From positions 1-18,664 of the forward strand of contig CAZUMR010000054.1 in assembly GCA_964622075.1 (NCBI GenBank): a stretch of DNA of 18,664 nt, written 5' to 3'. Origin of the DNA: WAPX01 sp964622075 (GTDB lineage Archaea > Halobacteriota > Archaeoglobi > Archaeoglobales > Archaeoglobaceae). Below the pieces are notes generated by a model that was given only the letters and a program-made list of their open reading frames with translations, was not told where the DNA came from and did no database searches. Made by a program: the position numbers and the translations under genes. Below are positions 5,920 through 13,729 of this stretch, one piece after another; positions within the stretch are counted from its first letter, which is position 1, and each line of letters opens with the position of its first letter.

Positions 5920-7653
5920 ATGCTAACGAAAGTCCTGCATATAGATTTATCCCGCTACAGATACTGGGTTGAGGACAGGAGAGACCTCTTCGAAGAGTGG
6001 ATTGGAGGTACCGGAGTTGCCGTTCAGCTGATGAGAGAGAACATGGATCCTAAAGCTGACGCTTTTGATGAAGAATCAGCCATAGTCTTTGCTGTCGGGC
6101 CATTAAACGCAGCGTACCCTCTCGCCTCCAAGACTGTCGCCATGTTCAAGAGCCCCCTGACAGGAAACCTTGGGGAAAGTCACGCAGGAGGAAGAACTTC
6201 GACCTCAATAGCCAACGCCGGATACGGGGCCATAGTGATAAAGGGTAAGAGCAGAAAACCCGTTTACATCGTTATAGACAACGATAGAGTTTATTTCAGA
6301 GATGCAAGAGTTCTGTGGGGGATAGAGGACTCACTTATAGTCGCAAGGATAATAGCAGAAAACGAGAGTGGAAGAGGAACGAGAAGTGTAATGAGAATTG
6401 GAGGGGCAGGAGAAAGACTTGTCAGATATGCTTGCGTTACTACCGAAACTTACAGGCACTTCGGCAGACTTGGTCTCGGGGCTGTTCTCGGTTCCAAGAA
6501 GGTAAAGGCAATAGTTGTAAACGGGAGAGGCAGCAGAAAAATCGAGGACAGAAAGTCGTACAGGGAAATATACGACGAGATATTCAAACTCGCAACGGAA
6601 TCAGATGCAATGAAGAAATACCACCTGCTTGGAACTGCTGTAAACGTCAAACCTCTGAACGATAAGAAAGGCCTGCCAGTAAGAAATCTCAAGAGCACGA
6701 GTTTTGAGTATGCAGAAGAGCTGAGTGGTGAAAAGTTTGCAGAAATAATAGGGAGGAGAGTTGCCTGTTCTCACTGCCCGGTAGCGTGCATACACATAGC
6801 CACTTTAAGGATGCCATACGAGAACGAACCCTACTTCTACAAGACACTGATGCTTTCCTACGACTACGAACCGATATATGCACTCGGAACGATGCTTGGA
6901 ATGAAGAGCAGAGAGGATTTCCTGAAAGTCCTTTACAGAGTGGAAGCTTACGCATTAGATGCCATGACTACTGGAGTCTGTCTGGCATGGGCAACTGAAG
7001 CTCTTGAAAGGGGAATAATTTCGGAAAAGGAGACCATAGTCAGGCTTGAGTTTGGCAACAGCGATGCTTACGCTGAGGCTGTCAAGTACATAGTCCATCA
7101 GCCAAACGAGTTCTACGAGGTTCTGGCAAAGGGAGTTGAGAAAGCTGCAGAAGTTTACGGTGGAAAGGAGTTTGCTCTCACATTTGGAGGAAACGAGATG
7201 CCGGGCTACCATACAGGATACGCTGCTCACATAGGCTACTCAATAGGGCTGAGACATTCCCACCTTGACAACGCCGGTTATTCCCTCGACCAGAAGATAG
7301 ACTCCTACCCAGAACCGGAGGAGCTCGTCAACAGACTGATGAAGGAGGAACAGTGGAGACAGATACTTTCGAGCCTTGTAGTCTGCTTCTTTGCAAGGGG
7401 AATATACAAACCGGAAATTGTCTGCAAGGCTCTGAAGCCAGTGGGTATTGAAATAAGTGAGGATGAGCTTACCAGAACAGGAGAAAGAATATACTTCGAA
7501 AAGCTGAAGCTGAAGAAGGATATGGGATTTGACGCCAGAAAACTGAGGGTGCCTGAAAGGATATTTGAAACTGAAACGCCGCATGGAAAACTTGAAAGAG
7601 AATACATAGAAAGGGCTCTGAAGTACTTTGCAGAGACAGTTGAAAAAGTCTAA
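5920..7653 (+). CDS. aor: Aldehyde:ferredoxin oxidoreductase family, tungsten enzyme catalytic subunit
   Basis: 577 aa from ATG 5920, chosen over the in-frame GTG 5911 because AGGAGGTGAT at 5906-5915 is an almost complete ribosome site 4 bases before this ATG. AOR family enzymes oxidise aldehydes to acids at a bis-tungstopterin and pass electrons to ferredoxin. The cluster ligands are present: C283, C286, C290 (CSHCPVAC) and C489 (VVCFF). Their spacing is the same as Cys 288/291/295/494 of the Pyrococcus enzyme. N-terminal landmarks are WIGGTGVAVQLM and FKSPLTGNLGESHAGG. The cofactor-loop region reads GLRHSHLDNAGYSLDQ, unlike the usual SPRGACH-type loop of classical AOR. It may therefore be a divergent subfamily with another substrate. 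It forms an operon with the ferredoxin subunit upstream. A hydroxybenzoate/indole-type or aliphatic aldehyde substrate cannot be chosen from sequence. Confidence 0.93.
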   Translation: MLTKVLHIDLSRYRYWVEDRRDLFEEWIGGTGVAVQLMRENMDPKADAFDEESAIVFAVGPLNAAYPLASKTVAMFKSPLTGNLGESHAGGRTSTSIANAGYGAIVIKGKSRKPVYIVIDNDRVYFRDARVLWGIEDSLIVARIIAENESGRGTRSVMRIGGAGERLVRYACVTTETYRHFGRLGLGAVLGSKKVKAIVVNGRGSRKIEDRKSYREIYDEIFKLATESDAMKKYHLLGTAVNVKPLNDKKGLPVRNLKSTSFEYAEELSGEKFAEIIGRRVACSHCPVACIHIATLRMPYENEPYFYKTLMLSYDYEPIYALGTMLGMKSREDFLKVLYRVEAYALDAMTTGVCLAWATEALERGIISEKETIVRLEFGNSDAYAEAVKYIVHQPNEFYEVLAKGVEKAAEVYGGKEFALTFGGNEMPGYHTGYAAHIGYSIGLRHSHLDNAGYSLDQKIDSYPEPEELVNRLMKEEQWRQILSSLVVCFFARGIYKPEIVCKALKPVGIEISEDELTRTGERIYFEKLKLKKDMGFDARKLRVPERIFETETPHGKLEREYIERALKYFAETVEKV

Positions 7654-7682
7654 ACTTTTTAACAGGCTATTTTCCCACTATT

Positions 7683-7720
7683 TCTTCTAAAATTTTTAAA
7701 AATTTTTAAAATTTTTCAAA
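7683..7720. repeat. 10-bp phased A/T-tract repeats
   Basis: AATTTTTAAA is repeated at exactly 10-base spacing (7691-7700, 7701-7710), and a related ATTTTTCAAA follows at 7711-7720. A/T tracts in phase with the helical repeat are expected to curve DNA. T runs here and at 7656-7660 can also serve as terminator for the aldehyde oxidoreductase operon. Confidence 0.6.
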
Positions 7721-7725
7721 CCCGG

Positions 7726-7749
7726 ACCCCTTTATTTCCTGTGGAAATC
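7726..7749 (-). repeat. Dispersed 24-bp element, copy B
   Basis: Minus-strand copy with core 7727-7745, CA/T subtype, identical in the 19-base core to copy G. It shows the full dyad ATTTCC-ACA-GGAAAT followed by AAAGGGGT. It lies 73 bases after the aldehyde oxidoreductase stop, in the 277-base gap before the receiver gene. Confidence 0.85.
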
Positions 7750-7811
7750 GCCAGAACTCGTTTGAGAATTTCAGAAAGGTGTTACGGAAATTACTCAAAA
7801 AATATTTATGA

Positions 7812-7827
7812 ACACTATAATAAGTGT
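7812..7827. promoter_or_regulatory. Inverted repeat upstream of the signalling block
   Basis: ACACT (7812-7816) and AGTGT (7823-7827) flank ATAATA. A TATA-like TTAAATATC follows near 7860-7868, so the start site would be near 7890 and the dyad would lie just upstream of the promoter. This is weak on its own; it could be an activator site for the 7931-13404 genes. Confidence 0.3.
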
Positions 7828-7930
7828 CAAAAAATTGCATTATAGTCTTGGGAAAAAGTTAAATATCTTCAAATTTACAGACCGATTGATCAGATGATAA
7901 TGAAATGATGATTATTTAGAGGTGGTGGAA

Positions 7931-8410
7931 ATGAGTAACAGCCTTAAAAAATACCCGGACTACAACGGCAAAAGAAAACCAAAACTTCTGATAGTTGATG
8001 ACGAGGAACTGCTTATAGATTCAATTAAGATGATTCTTGGCGATAATTTCGAAATTGTAAGTGCCTCTAACGGTCTTGAAGCCATAGAAATGTATGAAAA
8101 ACACAAACCAGATGTCGTTCTCATGGATATTATGATGCCAAGAATGAACGGTATAGAGGCCACGAAAAAGATACTCGAAATTGATCCAACTGCAAAAATT
8201 CTTGCAATAAGTGCATACACTGAGAAAAAAGGAAAAGAAATTATAGAGGCTGGTGCTCTGGATATACTCCCAAAACCCTTTAAGAGGAGTGAGCTCAGGA
8301 AATTTATAATGAAGTATGTAGAATACGATAAAAAAGACCATCAAAAAGATCAAGACGGTAAAAAGTCAAACGATCAAAAGTCAAACAACTCCAAAAGAGA
8401 GACCCCCTGA
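7931..8410 (+). CDS. Single-domain response regulator (CheY-like receiver) with polar tail
   Basis: 159 aa from ATG 7931, chosen over GTG 7922 because GAGGTGG at 7919-7925 is a well placed ribosome site. The receiver domain spans residues 17-130. It has the acidic pair D23/D24, phospho-acceptor D66 (VLMDIMMPRMNG), switch S94 (AISAY) and K115 with the following proline (KPF). No DNA-binding or enzymatic output domain follows. The last 26 residues or so are a Lys/Asp/Gln/Asn/Ser tail with an internal duplication (KKSNDQKSNN, from the 11-base direct repeat AAAAGTCAAAC at 8361-8371 and 8376-8386). It is the first gene of the signalling block, 20 bases before the FIST gene. It most likely acts by protein contact, as a phosphate shuttle or CheY-like effector. 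Its stop codon lies inside dispersed element copy C. Confidence 0.9.
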   Translation: MSNSLKKYPDYNGKRKPKLLIVDDEELLIDSIKMILGDNFEIVSASNGLEAIEMYEKHKPDVVLMDIMMPRMNGIEATKKILEIDPTAKILAISAYTEKKGKEIIEAGALDILPKPFKRSELRKFIMKYVEYDKKDHQKDQDGKKSNDQKSNNSKRETP

Positions 8411-8424
8411 TTTCCTGTGGAAGT
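8402..8424 (-). repeat. Dispersed 24-bp element, copy C
   Basis: Minus-strand copy with core 8403-8421, CA/T subtype, with two departures from the core (CAGGGGG in place of AAAGGGG). The plus-strand TGA at 8408-8410 made by these changes is the stop codon of the receiver gene. The element fills most of the 20-base gap to the FIST gene. Confidence 0.7.
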
Positions 8425-8430
8425 GGTCTG

Positions 8431-9492
8431 ATGAAGGTAAGCACTCATGTTGGAGAGAGCATTTTAGACGTGGCTTCTGAAGCTGTGAATGATATAGGCG
8501 AAGTCGATTTTGCAGTTTTTTTTACAACGGAAAGATTGAGTGAAGGTGACATAAGAGAGGCTGAAAAGGTAGTTTCCTGCCCTTTTATTGGATGTCTCAC
8601 AGGGGGAATAATATACGAGGGTAAGGTGTTCAAAGGAGCTGGAGTTCTTGCTTTAAAGGGCGTAAAAGCATCAACCGGGCTTTCAGATTCTCCTGTAAAG
8701 CTTGGAGAAAATTTGGGCAGAATAGAAGAGGGAACGGTCATCATGCTGATGAACTGGAAGAAGAGAAAAATTTCCTCCTTTTTAAGGAGCGTTTACAACC
8801 AGCTCGGATACAGATTCTCTTATGCTGGAGGGTGCTCCGGAACGCTCAAGGGGGATTACACGTTCCAGTTTAATGAAAAAGGACTGAGCAGGAATTCTAC
8901 ATGTGCTGCAAGTCTGAATATCAGAATGAACATAGCATTTGACCACGGATGGGAAGTTGTTTGCGGCCCTTACATAATAACCAGATACAGTGAGGACAGA
9001 ATATACGAGCTTGACGGAAAAAACGCCTTTGAAGTTTACTGCAAGGCAACAAGGTGCAGGAAGGAGGATTTCGAAGAGTGCAGGAAGGAGTATCCATTTG
9101 GTTTCCTGTGTGCCTGTGGAAAGTACATGCTCAGAGCTCCCCTTGAGTATTTTGAAGACGGCTCTATAAGACTGATGAGCGAAGTGCCTTACAGCTCGGT
9201 AACACAGATAATGGGCTGCAAGGACGAGGAGGATGTTATAAACGCCGCAGAAAATGCTGCAAGAAGTGCCATGATGCAGTATGGAAAGTGTGATTTTGCG
9301 ATAGTTTTTGATTGCGTTTCAAGAAAGGAACTCCTTGGAAAGATGTTTGAAGAAGAGCTTGAAAGAATAAATGAAATTATAAAAGTTCCATATATAGGAA
9401 TGTTAAGTGTTGGAGAAATCGTTTCGAGCCGGAGAGTTTGCACTCCTTCCTTCCATAACAAGACCGTGGTTGTTGCGGTGGGAGGTGAGTAA
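8431..9492 (+). CDS. FIST domain sensory protein (FIST_N plus FIST_C)
   Basis: A 353-aa soluble protein with the FIST pattern. The N-terminal part (residues 20-190) has the alternating strand segments DFAVFFTTE, CPFIGCLTGGIIYEG and GTVIMLMNW, then RFSYAGGCSG. The C-terminal part (200-350) has ELDGKNAFEVY, YPFGFLC and, near the end, VPYIGMLSVGEI. FIST domains are proposed sensory domains, perhaps for small ligands such as amino acids, usually fused to kinases or cyclases. Here the domain is a separate protein between a receiver and a kinase. ATG 8431 has only a weak ribosome site. It is followed at once by the kinase gene, whose ribosome site lies in this gene's last codons. Cysteine is frequent (for example CKATRC and FLCACG). 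Confidence 0.88.
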   Translation: MKVSTHVGESILDVASEAVNDIGEVDFAVFFTTERLSEGDIREAEKVVSCPFIGCLTGGIIYEGKVFKGAGVLALKGVKASTGLSDSPVKLGENLGRIEEGTVIMLMNWKKRKISSFLRSVYNQLGYRFSYAGGCSGTLKGDYTFQFNEKGLSRNSTCAASLNIRMNIAFDHGWEVVCGPYIITRYSEDRIYELDGKNAFEVYCKATRCRKEDFEECRKEYPFGFLCACGKYMLRAPLEYFEDGSIRLMSEVPYSSVTQIMGCKDEEDVINAAENAARSAMMQYGKCDFAIVFDCVSRKELLGKMFEEELERINEIIKVPYIGMLSVGEIVSSRRVCTPSFHNKTVVVAVGGE

Positions 9493-9495
9493 AGC

Positions 9496-11484
9496 TTGCC
9501 CAGACTTGCAGATGATTCCACAATGCTTTACGAAATTCTGAATGTAAAACTTCACGAAAATATCGACGAGTTTGGTGAGGAGGTTATAGACAAGTGCTCA
9601 AGACTGCTCGGTGCAAGGAGAGTTTACCTGAAAATAGATATAAATGGTAACTCCAAACACTTTTTACTTGGATTCAAAGATAGAATCGAGGCTGAGAAAT
9701 ATATAAACAATCTTAGAAATCTAAACAGAGGAAACGTATTCATGCACGAGTTTACAAGAGGAACGTTTTACATGGAAACACCATACAGAATTGACTGCAA
9801 CGATAGAAGAATAATATCCTCATTTGCAAGTAGAGTGGAAGAGATTGCAGAAAGGTTTGCTGCGGAAAAAAGCAGAATTGAATTTGAAAAACTGAAAGTC
9901 CTCGTAAACTCAATTCCAGATGCAGTTGTGGTTGTAGATTCTTCGGGAAATGTAATAGATGTAAACGACAGGTTTTCGAGAATTACCCGCCTATCACCCT
10001 CCGAGGTTGTGGGTAAAAACCTGCGTGAAATTCCATATTTCAAAGATATAGATATAAAAAATGTTATCGAAAAAAGTGGAAAAGCGAAAGTTATAATAGA
10101 TAAATATATTTTTGAGATAAATTCCGCTCAGGTAGCTGATTCCAACAAGTACGTGCTCGTGATGAGAGATATAACCGAGCTTGAGATAACAAACAGAAGG
10201 TTGCAAACTCTTGTAGATTGCTTGAGAAGTTATATCTTCATGAAAGATAAAAATCTCAGATATCTTCTTGTAAACAGGGCATTTGCAAACTTCCTGAAGA
10301 GAAACAGGAATGAAATAATCGGGAAGAGAGATGAAGATCTTCTACCAGAAAAGCTTGCAAAAATGTGCAAGAAAACAGATCTGAAAGTGCTGAAAAGCAA
10401 GAAAGAACAGAGTTTTGAAGTAGAATTAAATGTTAATGGAGATGTAAGATTTTTTGAAGGCTACAAGGTTCCCGTTCTGTCAGGAGAGGAAGTTAACAGC
10501 ATAGTTGGAGTGATAAGAGATGTTACAGAGAGGAGGAAAGTTGAGGAGTTAAAGAGATTCAAAACCCTGCTTGACTACTCGAGCGATGCCATATTCATAA
10601 CGGATGAAGAAGGCAGGATAATTGATATGAATGAAATTGCGAGATTGTGGGCGAACGAGGCTGGAAATCCTGAAAAAGTTATGGATATAATAAACGGGGA
10701 CTGGGAAAAGGATGTTTTCGAGGGTTACGCTGGAAACAGGATTGTACTTGTAAATGTCAGGGATGCAAGATTTGCAGGGAAGAAGTACAAGGTTATAACT
10801 GCAAGGGATATTACTGAACTGAAGAAATCACAGGAAGAAATCAGAAACATGAATGAGCAGCTCAGATTCCTGAACAAAATACTCAGACATGATATAGCAA
10901 ACTATATAACCGTCATTCTTGGATTGCTCGAAGTTTACAAGGAAAAGGGAGAGCGAAAGTACTTTGACCTGATTGAAAAGAATATTGACAAAATCGTTAA
11001 TTTGATAAGTAAGGTAAGAGAATATGAAGAAATGATACTTCAAAAAAATGAATTTGCAGCTGTAAATGTAAAAGAAGTTATAGAAAATGTTCTTGAAAAT
11101 ATGAAATTTGAAAATACAAAAATTGAACTGACAGGCGATGATTGCTTGGTAGTAGCGGATAAATTTGTAACCTCCGTTTTTGAAAACATAATTAACAATG
11201 CAGTTCAGCACAACACAAAGGAAAATAAGAAAGTTTCCATTGAGATAAAATGTCTTGATGATTATGCAGAGGTTAGAATAAAGGATAACGGGCCGGGAAT
11301 ACCGGATGAGATTAAGGAGGAGATTTTCAAGGAAGGTTTTACGTACGGTTCGACCGGGAATACCGGAATTGGTCTTTATATAGTTAAATCATTAATGAAA
11401 AAATACGGAGGGACGGTTAAAGTCGAGGATAACAAACCGGAAGGTTCCATCTTCGTCTTAAAGTTCAGGAAATACTGCAACTAA
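9496..11484 (+). CDS. Soluble PAS-domain sensor histidine kinase
   Basis: 662 aa, starting at TTG 9496; GGGAGGTGAGT at 9480-9490 gives ideal spacing, and the next ATG (9523) has none. Residues 1-135 form an unassigned, perhaps GAF-like, sensor region. Three PAS domains follow at about 136-232, 236-352 and 356-440, the first two ending in DITE/DVTER-type linkers. The DHp domain carries the phospho-acceptor H465 in LRHDIANY. The ATPase domain has the N box (ENIINNAVQHN, 563-573), G1 DNGPGIP (597-603) and G2 GNTGIGL (621-627). No membrane segments are seen, so it senses cytoplasmic signals such as redox or ligands. The nearest receiver is the CheY-like protein two genes upstream. Autophosphorylation at H465 and transfer to D66 of that receiver is the simplest model, with FIST as a possible input partner. 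Confidence 0.93.
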   Translation: MPRLADDSTMLYEILNVKLHENIDEFGEEVIDKCSRLLGARRVYLKIDINGNSKHFLLGFKDRIEAEKYINNLRNLNRGNVFMHEFTRGTFYMETPYRIDCNDRRIISSFASRVEEIAERFAAEKSRIEFEKLKVLVNSIPDAVVVVDSSGNVIDVNDRFSRITRLSPSEVVGKNLREIPYFKDIDIKNVIEKSGKAKVIIDKYIFEINSAQVADSNKYVLVMRDITELEITNRRLQTLVDCLRSYIFMKDKNLRYLLVNRAFANFLKRNRNEIIGKRDEDLLPEKLAKMCKKTDLKVLKSKKEQSFEVELNVNGDVRFFEGYKVPVLSGEEVNSIVGVIRDVTERRKVEELKRFKTLLDYSSDAIFITDEEGRIIDMNEIARLWANEAGNPEKVMDIINGDWEKDVFEGYAGNRIVLVNVRDARFAGKKYKVITARDITELKKSQEEIRNMNEQLRFLNKILRHDIANYITVILGLLEVYKEKGERKYFDLIEKNIDKIVNLISKVREYEEMILQKNEFAAVNVKEVIENVLENMKFENTKIELTGDDCLVVADKFVTSVFENIINNAVQHNTKENKKVSIEIKCLDDYAEVRIKDNGPGIPDEIKEEIFKEGFTYGSTGNTGIGLYIVKSLMKKYGGTVKVEDNKPEGSIFVLKFRKYCN

Positions 11485-11547
11485 ATTTGAATACCGAAAA
11501 ATTAAAATTAAGAGACATTGATACTGTATATCAAACCTGCCAGGTAA

Positions 11548-13404
11548 GTGGTGTATATCGTGGATATACTTGAAAAAATCCTTGACAATTTGCCATATCC
11601 AGCATACGCGCTTGATAAGGATGGAAAAGTTGTAATCTGGAACAAAATCTGTGAAAAACAGTCTGGAGTTGGTAAGAGAGAGGTAGCTGGTACTTCAGAA
11701 TTCTGGAGACTTTACGGCAGGAAAGTTACAACTCCGGCAGTTAAAATTCTGGAAGAAGGTAAATCTGATAGACTTACGGAAATACTTGAAGTTGATAGCA
11801 AAAAGTTTTTCATAACTGCCTTTAGAGCTGGAGATTTTGTTGTGGAAATAGCGGAGGACATAACCGGGATTGAAGAGCTTAAAGATAAAGTCAATTTATT
11901 TGAAAAACTTGTTTGCCATATAAAGCACTTTGGAATGCATACATCCCGGGAGAGTTTGAAGAGAGCGTTTGTGAAGTTTACAGGAGATCTTGTGGGTGCG
12001 GAGGTATGTGAGATATACATGAAGGTAAACGGGAATTACAGGCTCATTGCAAGAAATCCTCCGCTGAAAGGGGATGAAATAATTAACGACAGACATCCAA
12101 TAGCGTATTACGTGGAAACTGGAGAAATAAAAGAAATTCGGGGTGAGGAAGGAAACGTTCTAACCCAGAAATTTGGAAAAACTGTTCTTGTACCTCTGAT
12201 TTCGTCCCACGGAATTGAGGGGTTCGTACAGATTGCAGATATTAGTTTGAATAGCGTTGACGTGGAAAGGCTCCACCTGTGGAGAACAATTCTCTCCGCC
12301 ATAATGAGGAGACTGAGGACTGAGGAGGAGCTTAAGGAGAAGATAAAGTGGCTGGAAACCGTTGTCGGTCTGGTAAACTGTGGAGTTGTTTTTGTAGATT
12401 GCAATACAAGAATTATTTACTCCAGTGAAAAATTTGAGGAGCAGACGGGAATTAAACGTGGAGAGAAACTCTCGGATCATCTGAGTTTTGGAAAATCAAT
12501 GTTTTACAAGGCTGTTGAACAGGCTGTAAGAGGAGAGTTCGGGTCATGTTTTGTGGGTGTAAATTCTCATGAATTCTACGTTAAGGTGAAGATGATTGAA
12601 ACTTCATGTGGAGAGCCTGTTTTCTGCTGTATTTTCAGGTACAGAAAATGCGAAAAGGAAGTTATCGACTTCTTCAGCAGTGTAGCAGATATAATTTTTA
12701 GCAGAAAAAGTCACAGGCAAATAGCTGCTGAAATTGGGAGGGAAATTACAAAACTTCCCAATGTGCTGGCGGTCTGGTTTTTCCCGGTTAGAGGAGATAG
12801 AAAGTTCTGGTCAACAAAAAATCAGCTTTCCAGATACCTTAACAAGAAACTGAAAGAAGGTGAAGTTAAATGTTTGAAAATTAAATTTGATAAAGTAGCT
12901 TTAATTGAATGCCCATTTGATGACTTTGACTGTCCTGCAAGAAATATATTTAAAAATTGCTTTTACTATATTTCTCCCGTAATGTATCATGACAATTTCT
13001 ATATTTTTGGAGTAATCTCCCGGAAGAAGCTTGATGAGAAAGTTGTGAAAGTTATGGAGTCAACTTTCAAGCTTTTTTCAATCAAAATTGATAGCATACT
13101 GTGCAACAGGGTTATAGATAATTTCAGAAACAAGTTGGAAAACATTAAAACAGAACGCATGCAGCTTTGTGACAAGTTTATAAATCCCTTTACTGGGATC
13201 AATTTACTTCTTAAGGGACTCATAGACAAGATTAGCAATGATAGAATTAGAATTTGCGAGAAAGAGGATAAGGAATATGTACTTGAAAAAATGAATAAGA
13301 TGTATAAAGCACTTGATAGGCTATTAAATCTTATTAGTGAAATAAAAAAGCTTGAAGATGAACTGATTGAAAAGCTTAATGATATCAAAAATAACGTTAA
13401 ATAA
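11548..13404 (+). CDS. PAS/GAF sensor protein with a degenerate DHp-like C-terminus, no ATPase domain
   Basis: 618 aa if read from GTG 11548. GTG 11551, with AGGT 9 bases upstream, or GTG 11560 are alternatives. Domains: PAS at about 4-105 (YPAYALDKDGKVVIWN ... DITGIEEL), GAF at about 130-262, a second PAS at about 270-368 (VVFVDCNTRIIYSS), a GAF-like region at about 385-505, and a helical hairpin at 525-618. The hairpin starts with MQLCDKFINPFTGINLLL, which lines up with the HisKA H box (S-H-E-L-R-T-P-L-T-A-I). Asp542 stands where the phospho-acceptor His should be. Translation stops right after the second helix, so there is no catalytic domain. Four cysteines (442, 455, 462, 471) cluster in the GAF-like part. 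It may form heterodimers with, or regulate, the upstream kinase. A decayed kinase is the alternative, but the long intact frame argues against recent decay. Confidence 0.85.
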   Translation: MVYIVDILEKILDNLPYPAYALDKDGKVVIWNKICEKQSGVGKREVAGTSEFWRLYGRKVTTPAVKILEEGKSDRLTEILEVDSKKFFITAFRAGDFVVEIAEDITGIEELKDKVNLFEKLVCHIKHFGMHTSRESLKRAFVKFTGDLVGAEVCEIYMKVNGNYRLIARNPPLKGDEIINDRHPIAYYVETGEIKEIRGEEGNVLTQKFGKTVLVPLISSHGIEGFVQIADISLNSVDVERLHLWRTILSAIMRRLRTEEELKEKIKWLETVVGLVNCGVVFVDCNTRIIYSSEKFEEQTGIKRGEKLSDHLSFGKSMFYKAVEQAVRGEFGSCFVGVNSHEFYVKVKMIETSCGEPVFCCIFRYRKCEKEVIDFFSSVADIIFSRKSHRQIAAEIGREITKLPNVLAVWFFPVRGDRKFWSTKNQLSRYLNKKLKEGEVKCLKIKFDKVALIECPFDDFDCPARNIFKNCFYYISPVMYHDNFYIFGVISRKKLDEKVVKVMESTFKLFSIKIDSILCNRVIDNFRNKLENIKTERMQLCDKFINPFTGINLLLKGLIDKISNDRIRICEKEDKEYVLEKMNKMYKALDRLLNLISEIKKLEDELIEKLNDIKNNVK

Positions 13405-13415
13405 ATTAGATGAAT

Positions 13416-13676
13416 TTAGTCCTCAACAGAAATTCTTTCAAGCTGGCTTGAAACGCTCCATATCAGAGTTCTTACGTGCATCGGTATGTTTGGATCTGAG
13501 GCTATATCTTCAAGTATGGATATTGCCGATGCAGCTCTTACAGCGAGGCTACCCTCTCCATGCAGCAAACTCTCCTTAATTTCTCCGGCAACCTTCCTGA
13601 TATTTCTTGGGACAGTATCGTCCTGTATTATTCTGTCTAAAACTTCCAGCACACTATCTGGAACTTCTTTGGCCAC
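13416..13676 (-). CDS. UPF0147 family protein
   Basis: An 86-aa small helical protein. The conserved archaeal UPF0147 pattern is clear: VLDRIIQDDTVPRNIRKVAG, then SLAVRAASAISILEDIASDP, then NIPMHVRTLIWSVSSQLE. Function is unknown; the family is widespread in archaea. It starts with GTG at 13674-13676, preceded on the minus strand by GGGGGTGG (13682-13689). It is convergent with the sensor gene (13404) and divergent from the zinc-ribbon gene at 13730, with 53 bases between starts for both promoters. Length is normal for the family. Confidence 0.93.
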   Translation of the reverse strand: MAKEVPDSVLEVLDRIIQDDTVPRNIRKVAGEIKESLLHGEGSLAVRAASAISILEDIASDPNIPMHVRTLIWSVSSQLERISVED

Positions 13677-13729
13677 TGTACCACCCCCAGAGAAGTGAAG
13701 TTTAAGTTCAGCTCAGGTAATGAAAGTTC

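Noticed and set aside
13387..13500. A frameshifted ATPase domain after the degenerate DHp
   Set aside because: The next bases are already the 3' part of the convergent UPF0147 gene, and no N, G1 or G2 box occurs in any frame there.
13367..13579. 70-aa plus-strand open frame at the end of the sensor gene
   Set aside because: It is antisense to the well supported UPF0147 gene and shows no motif.
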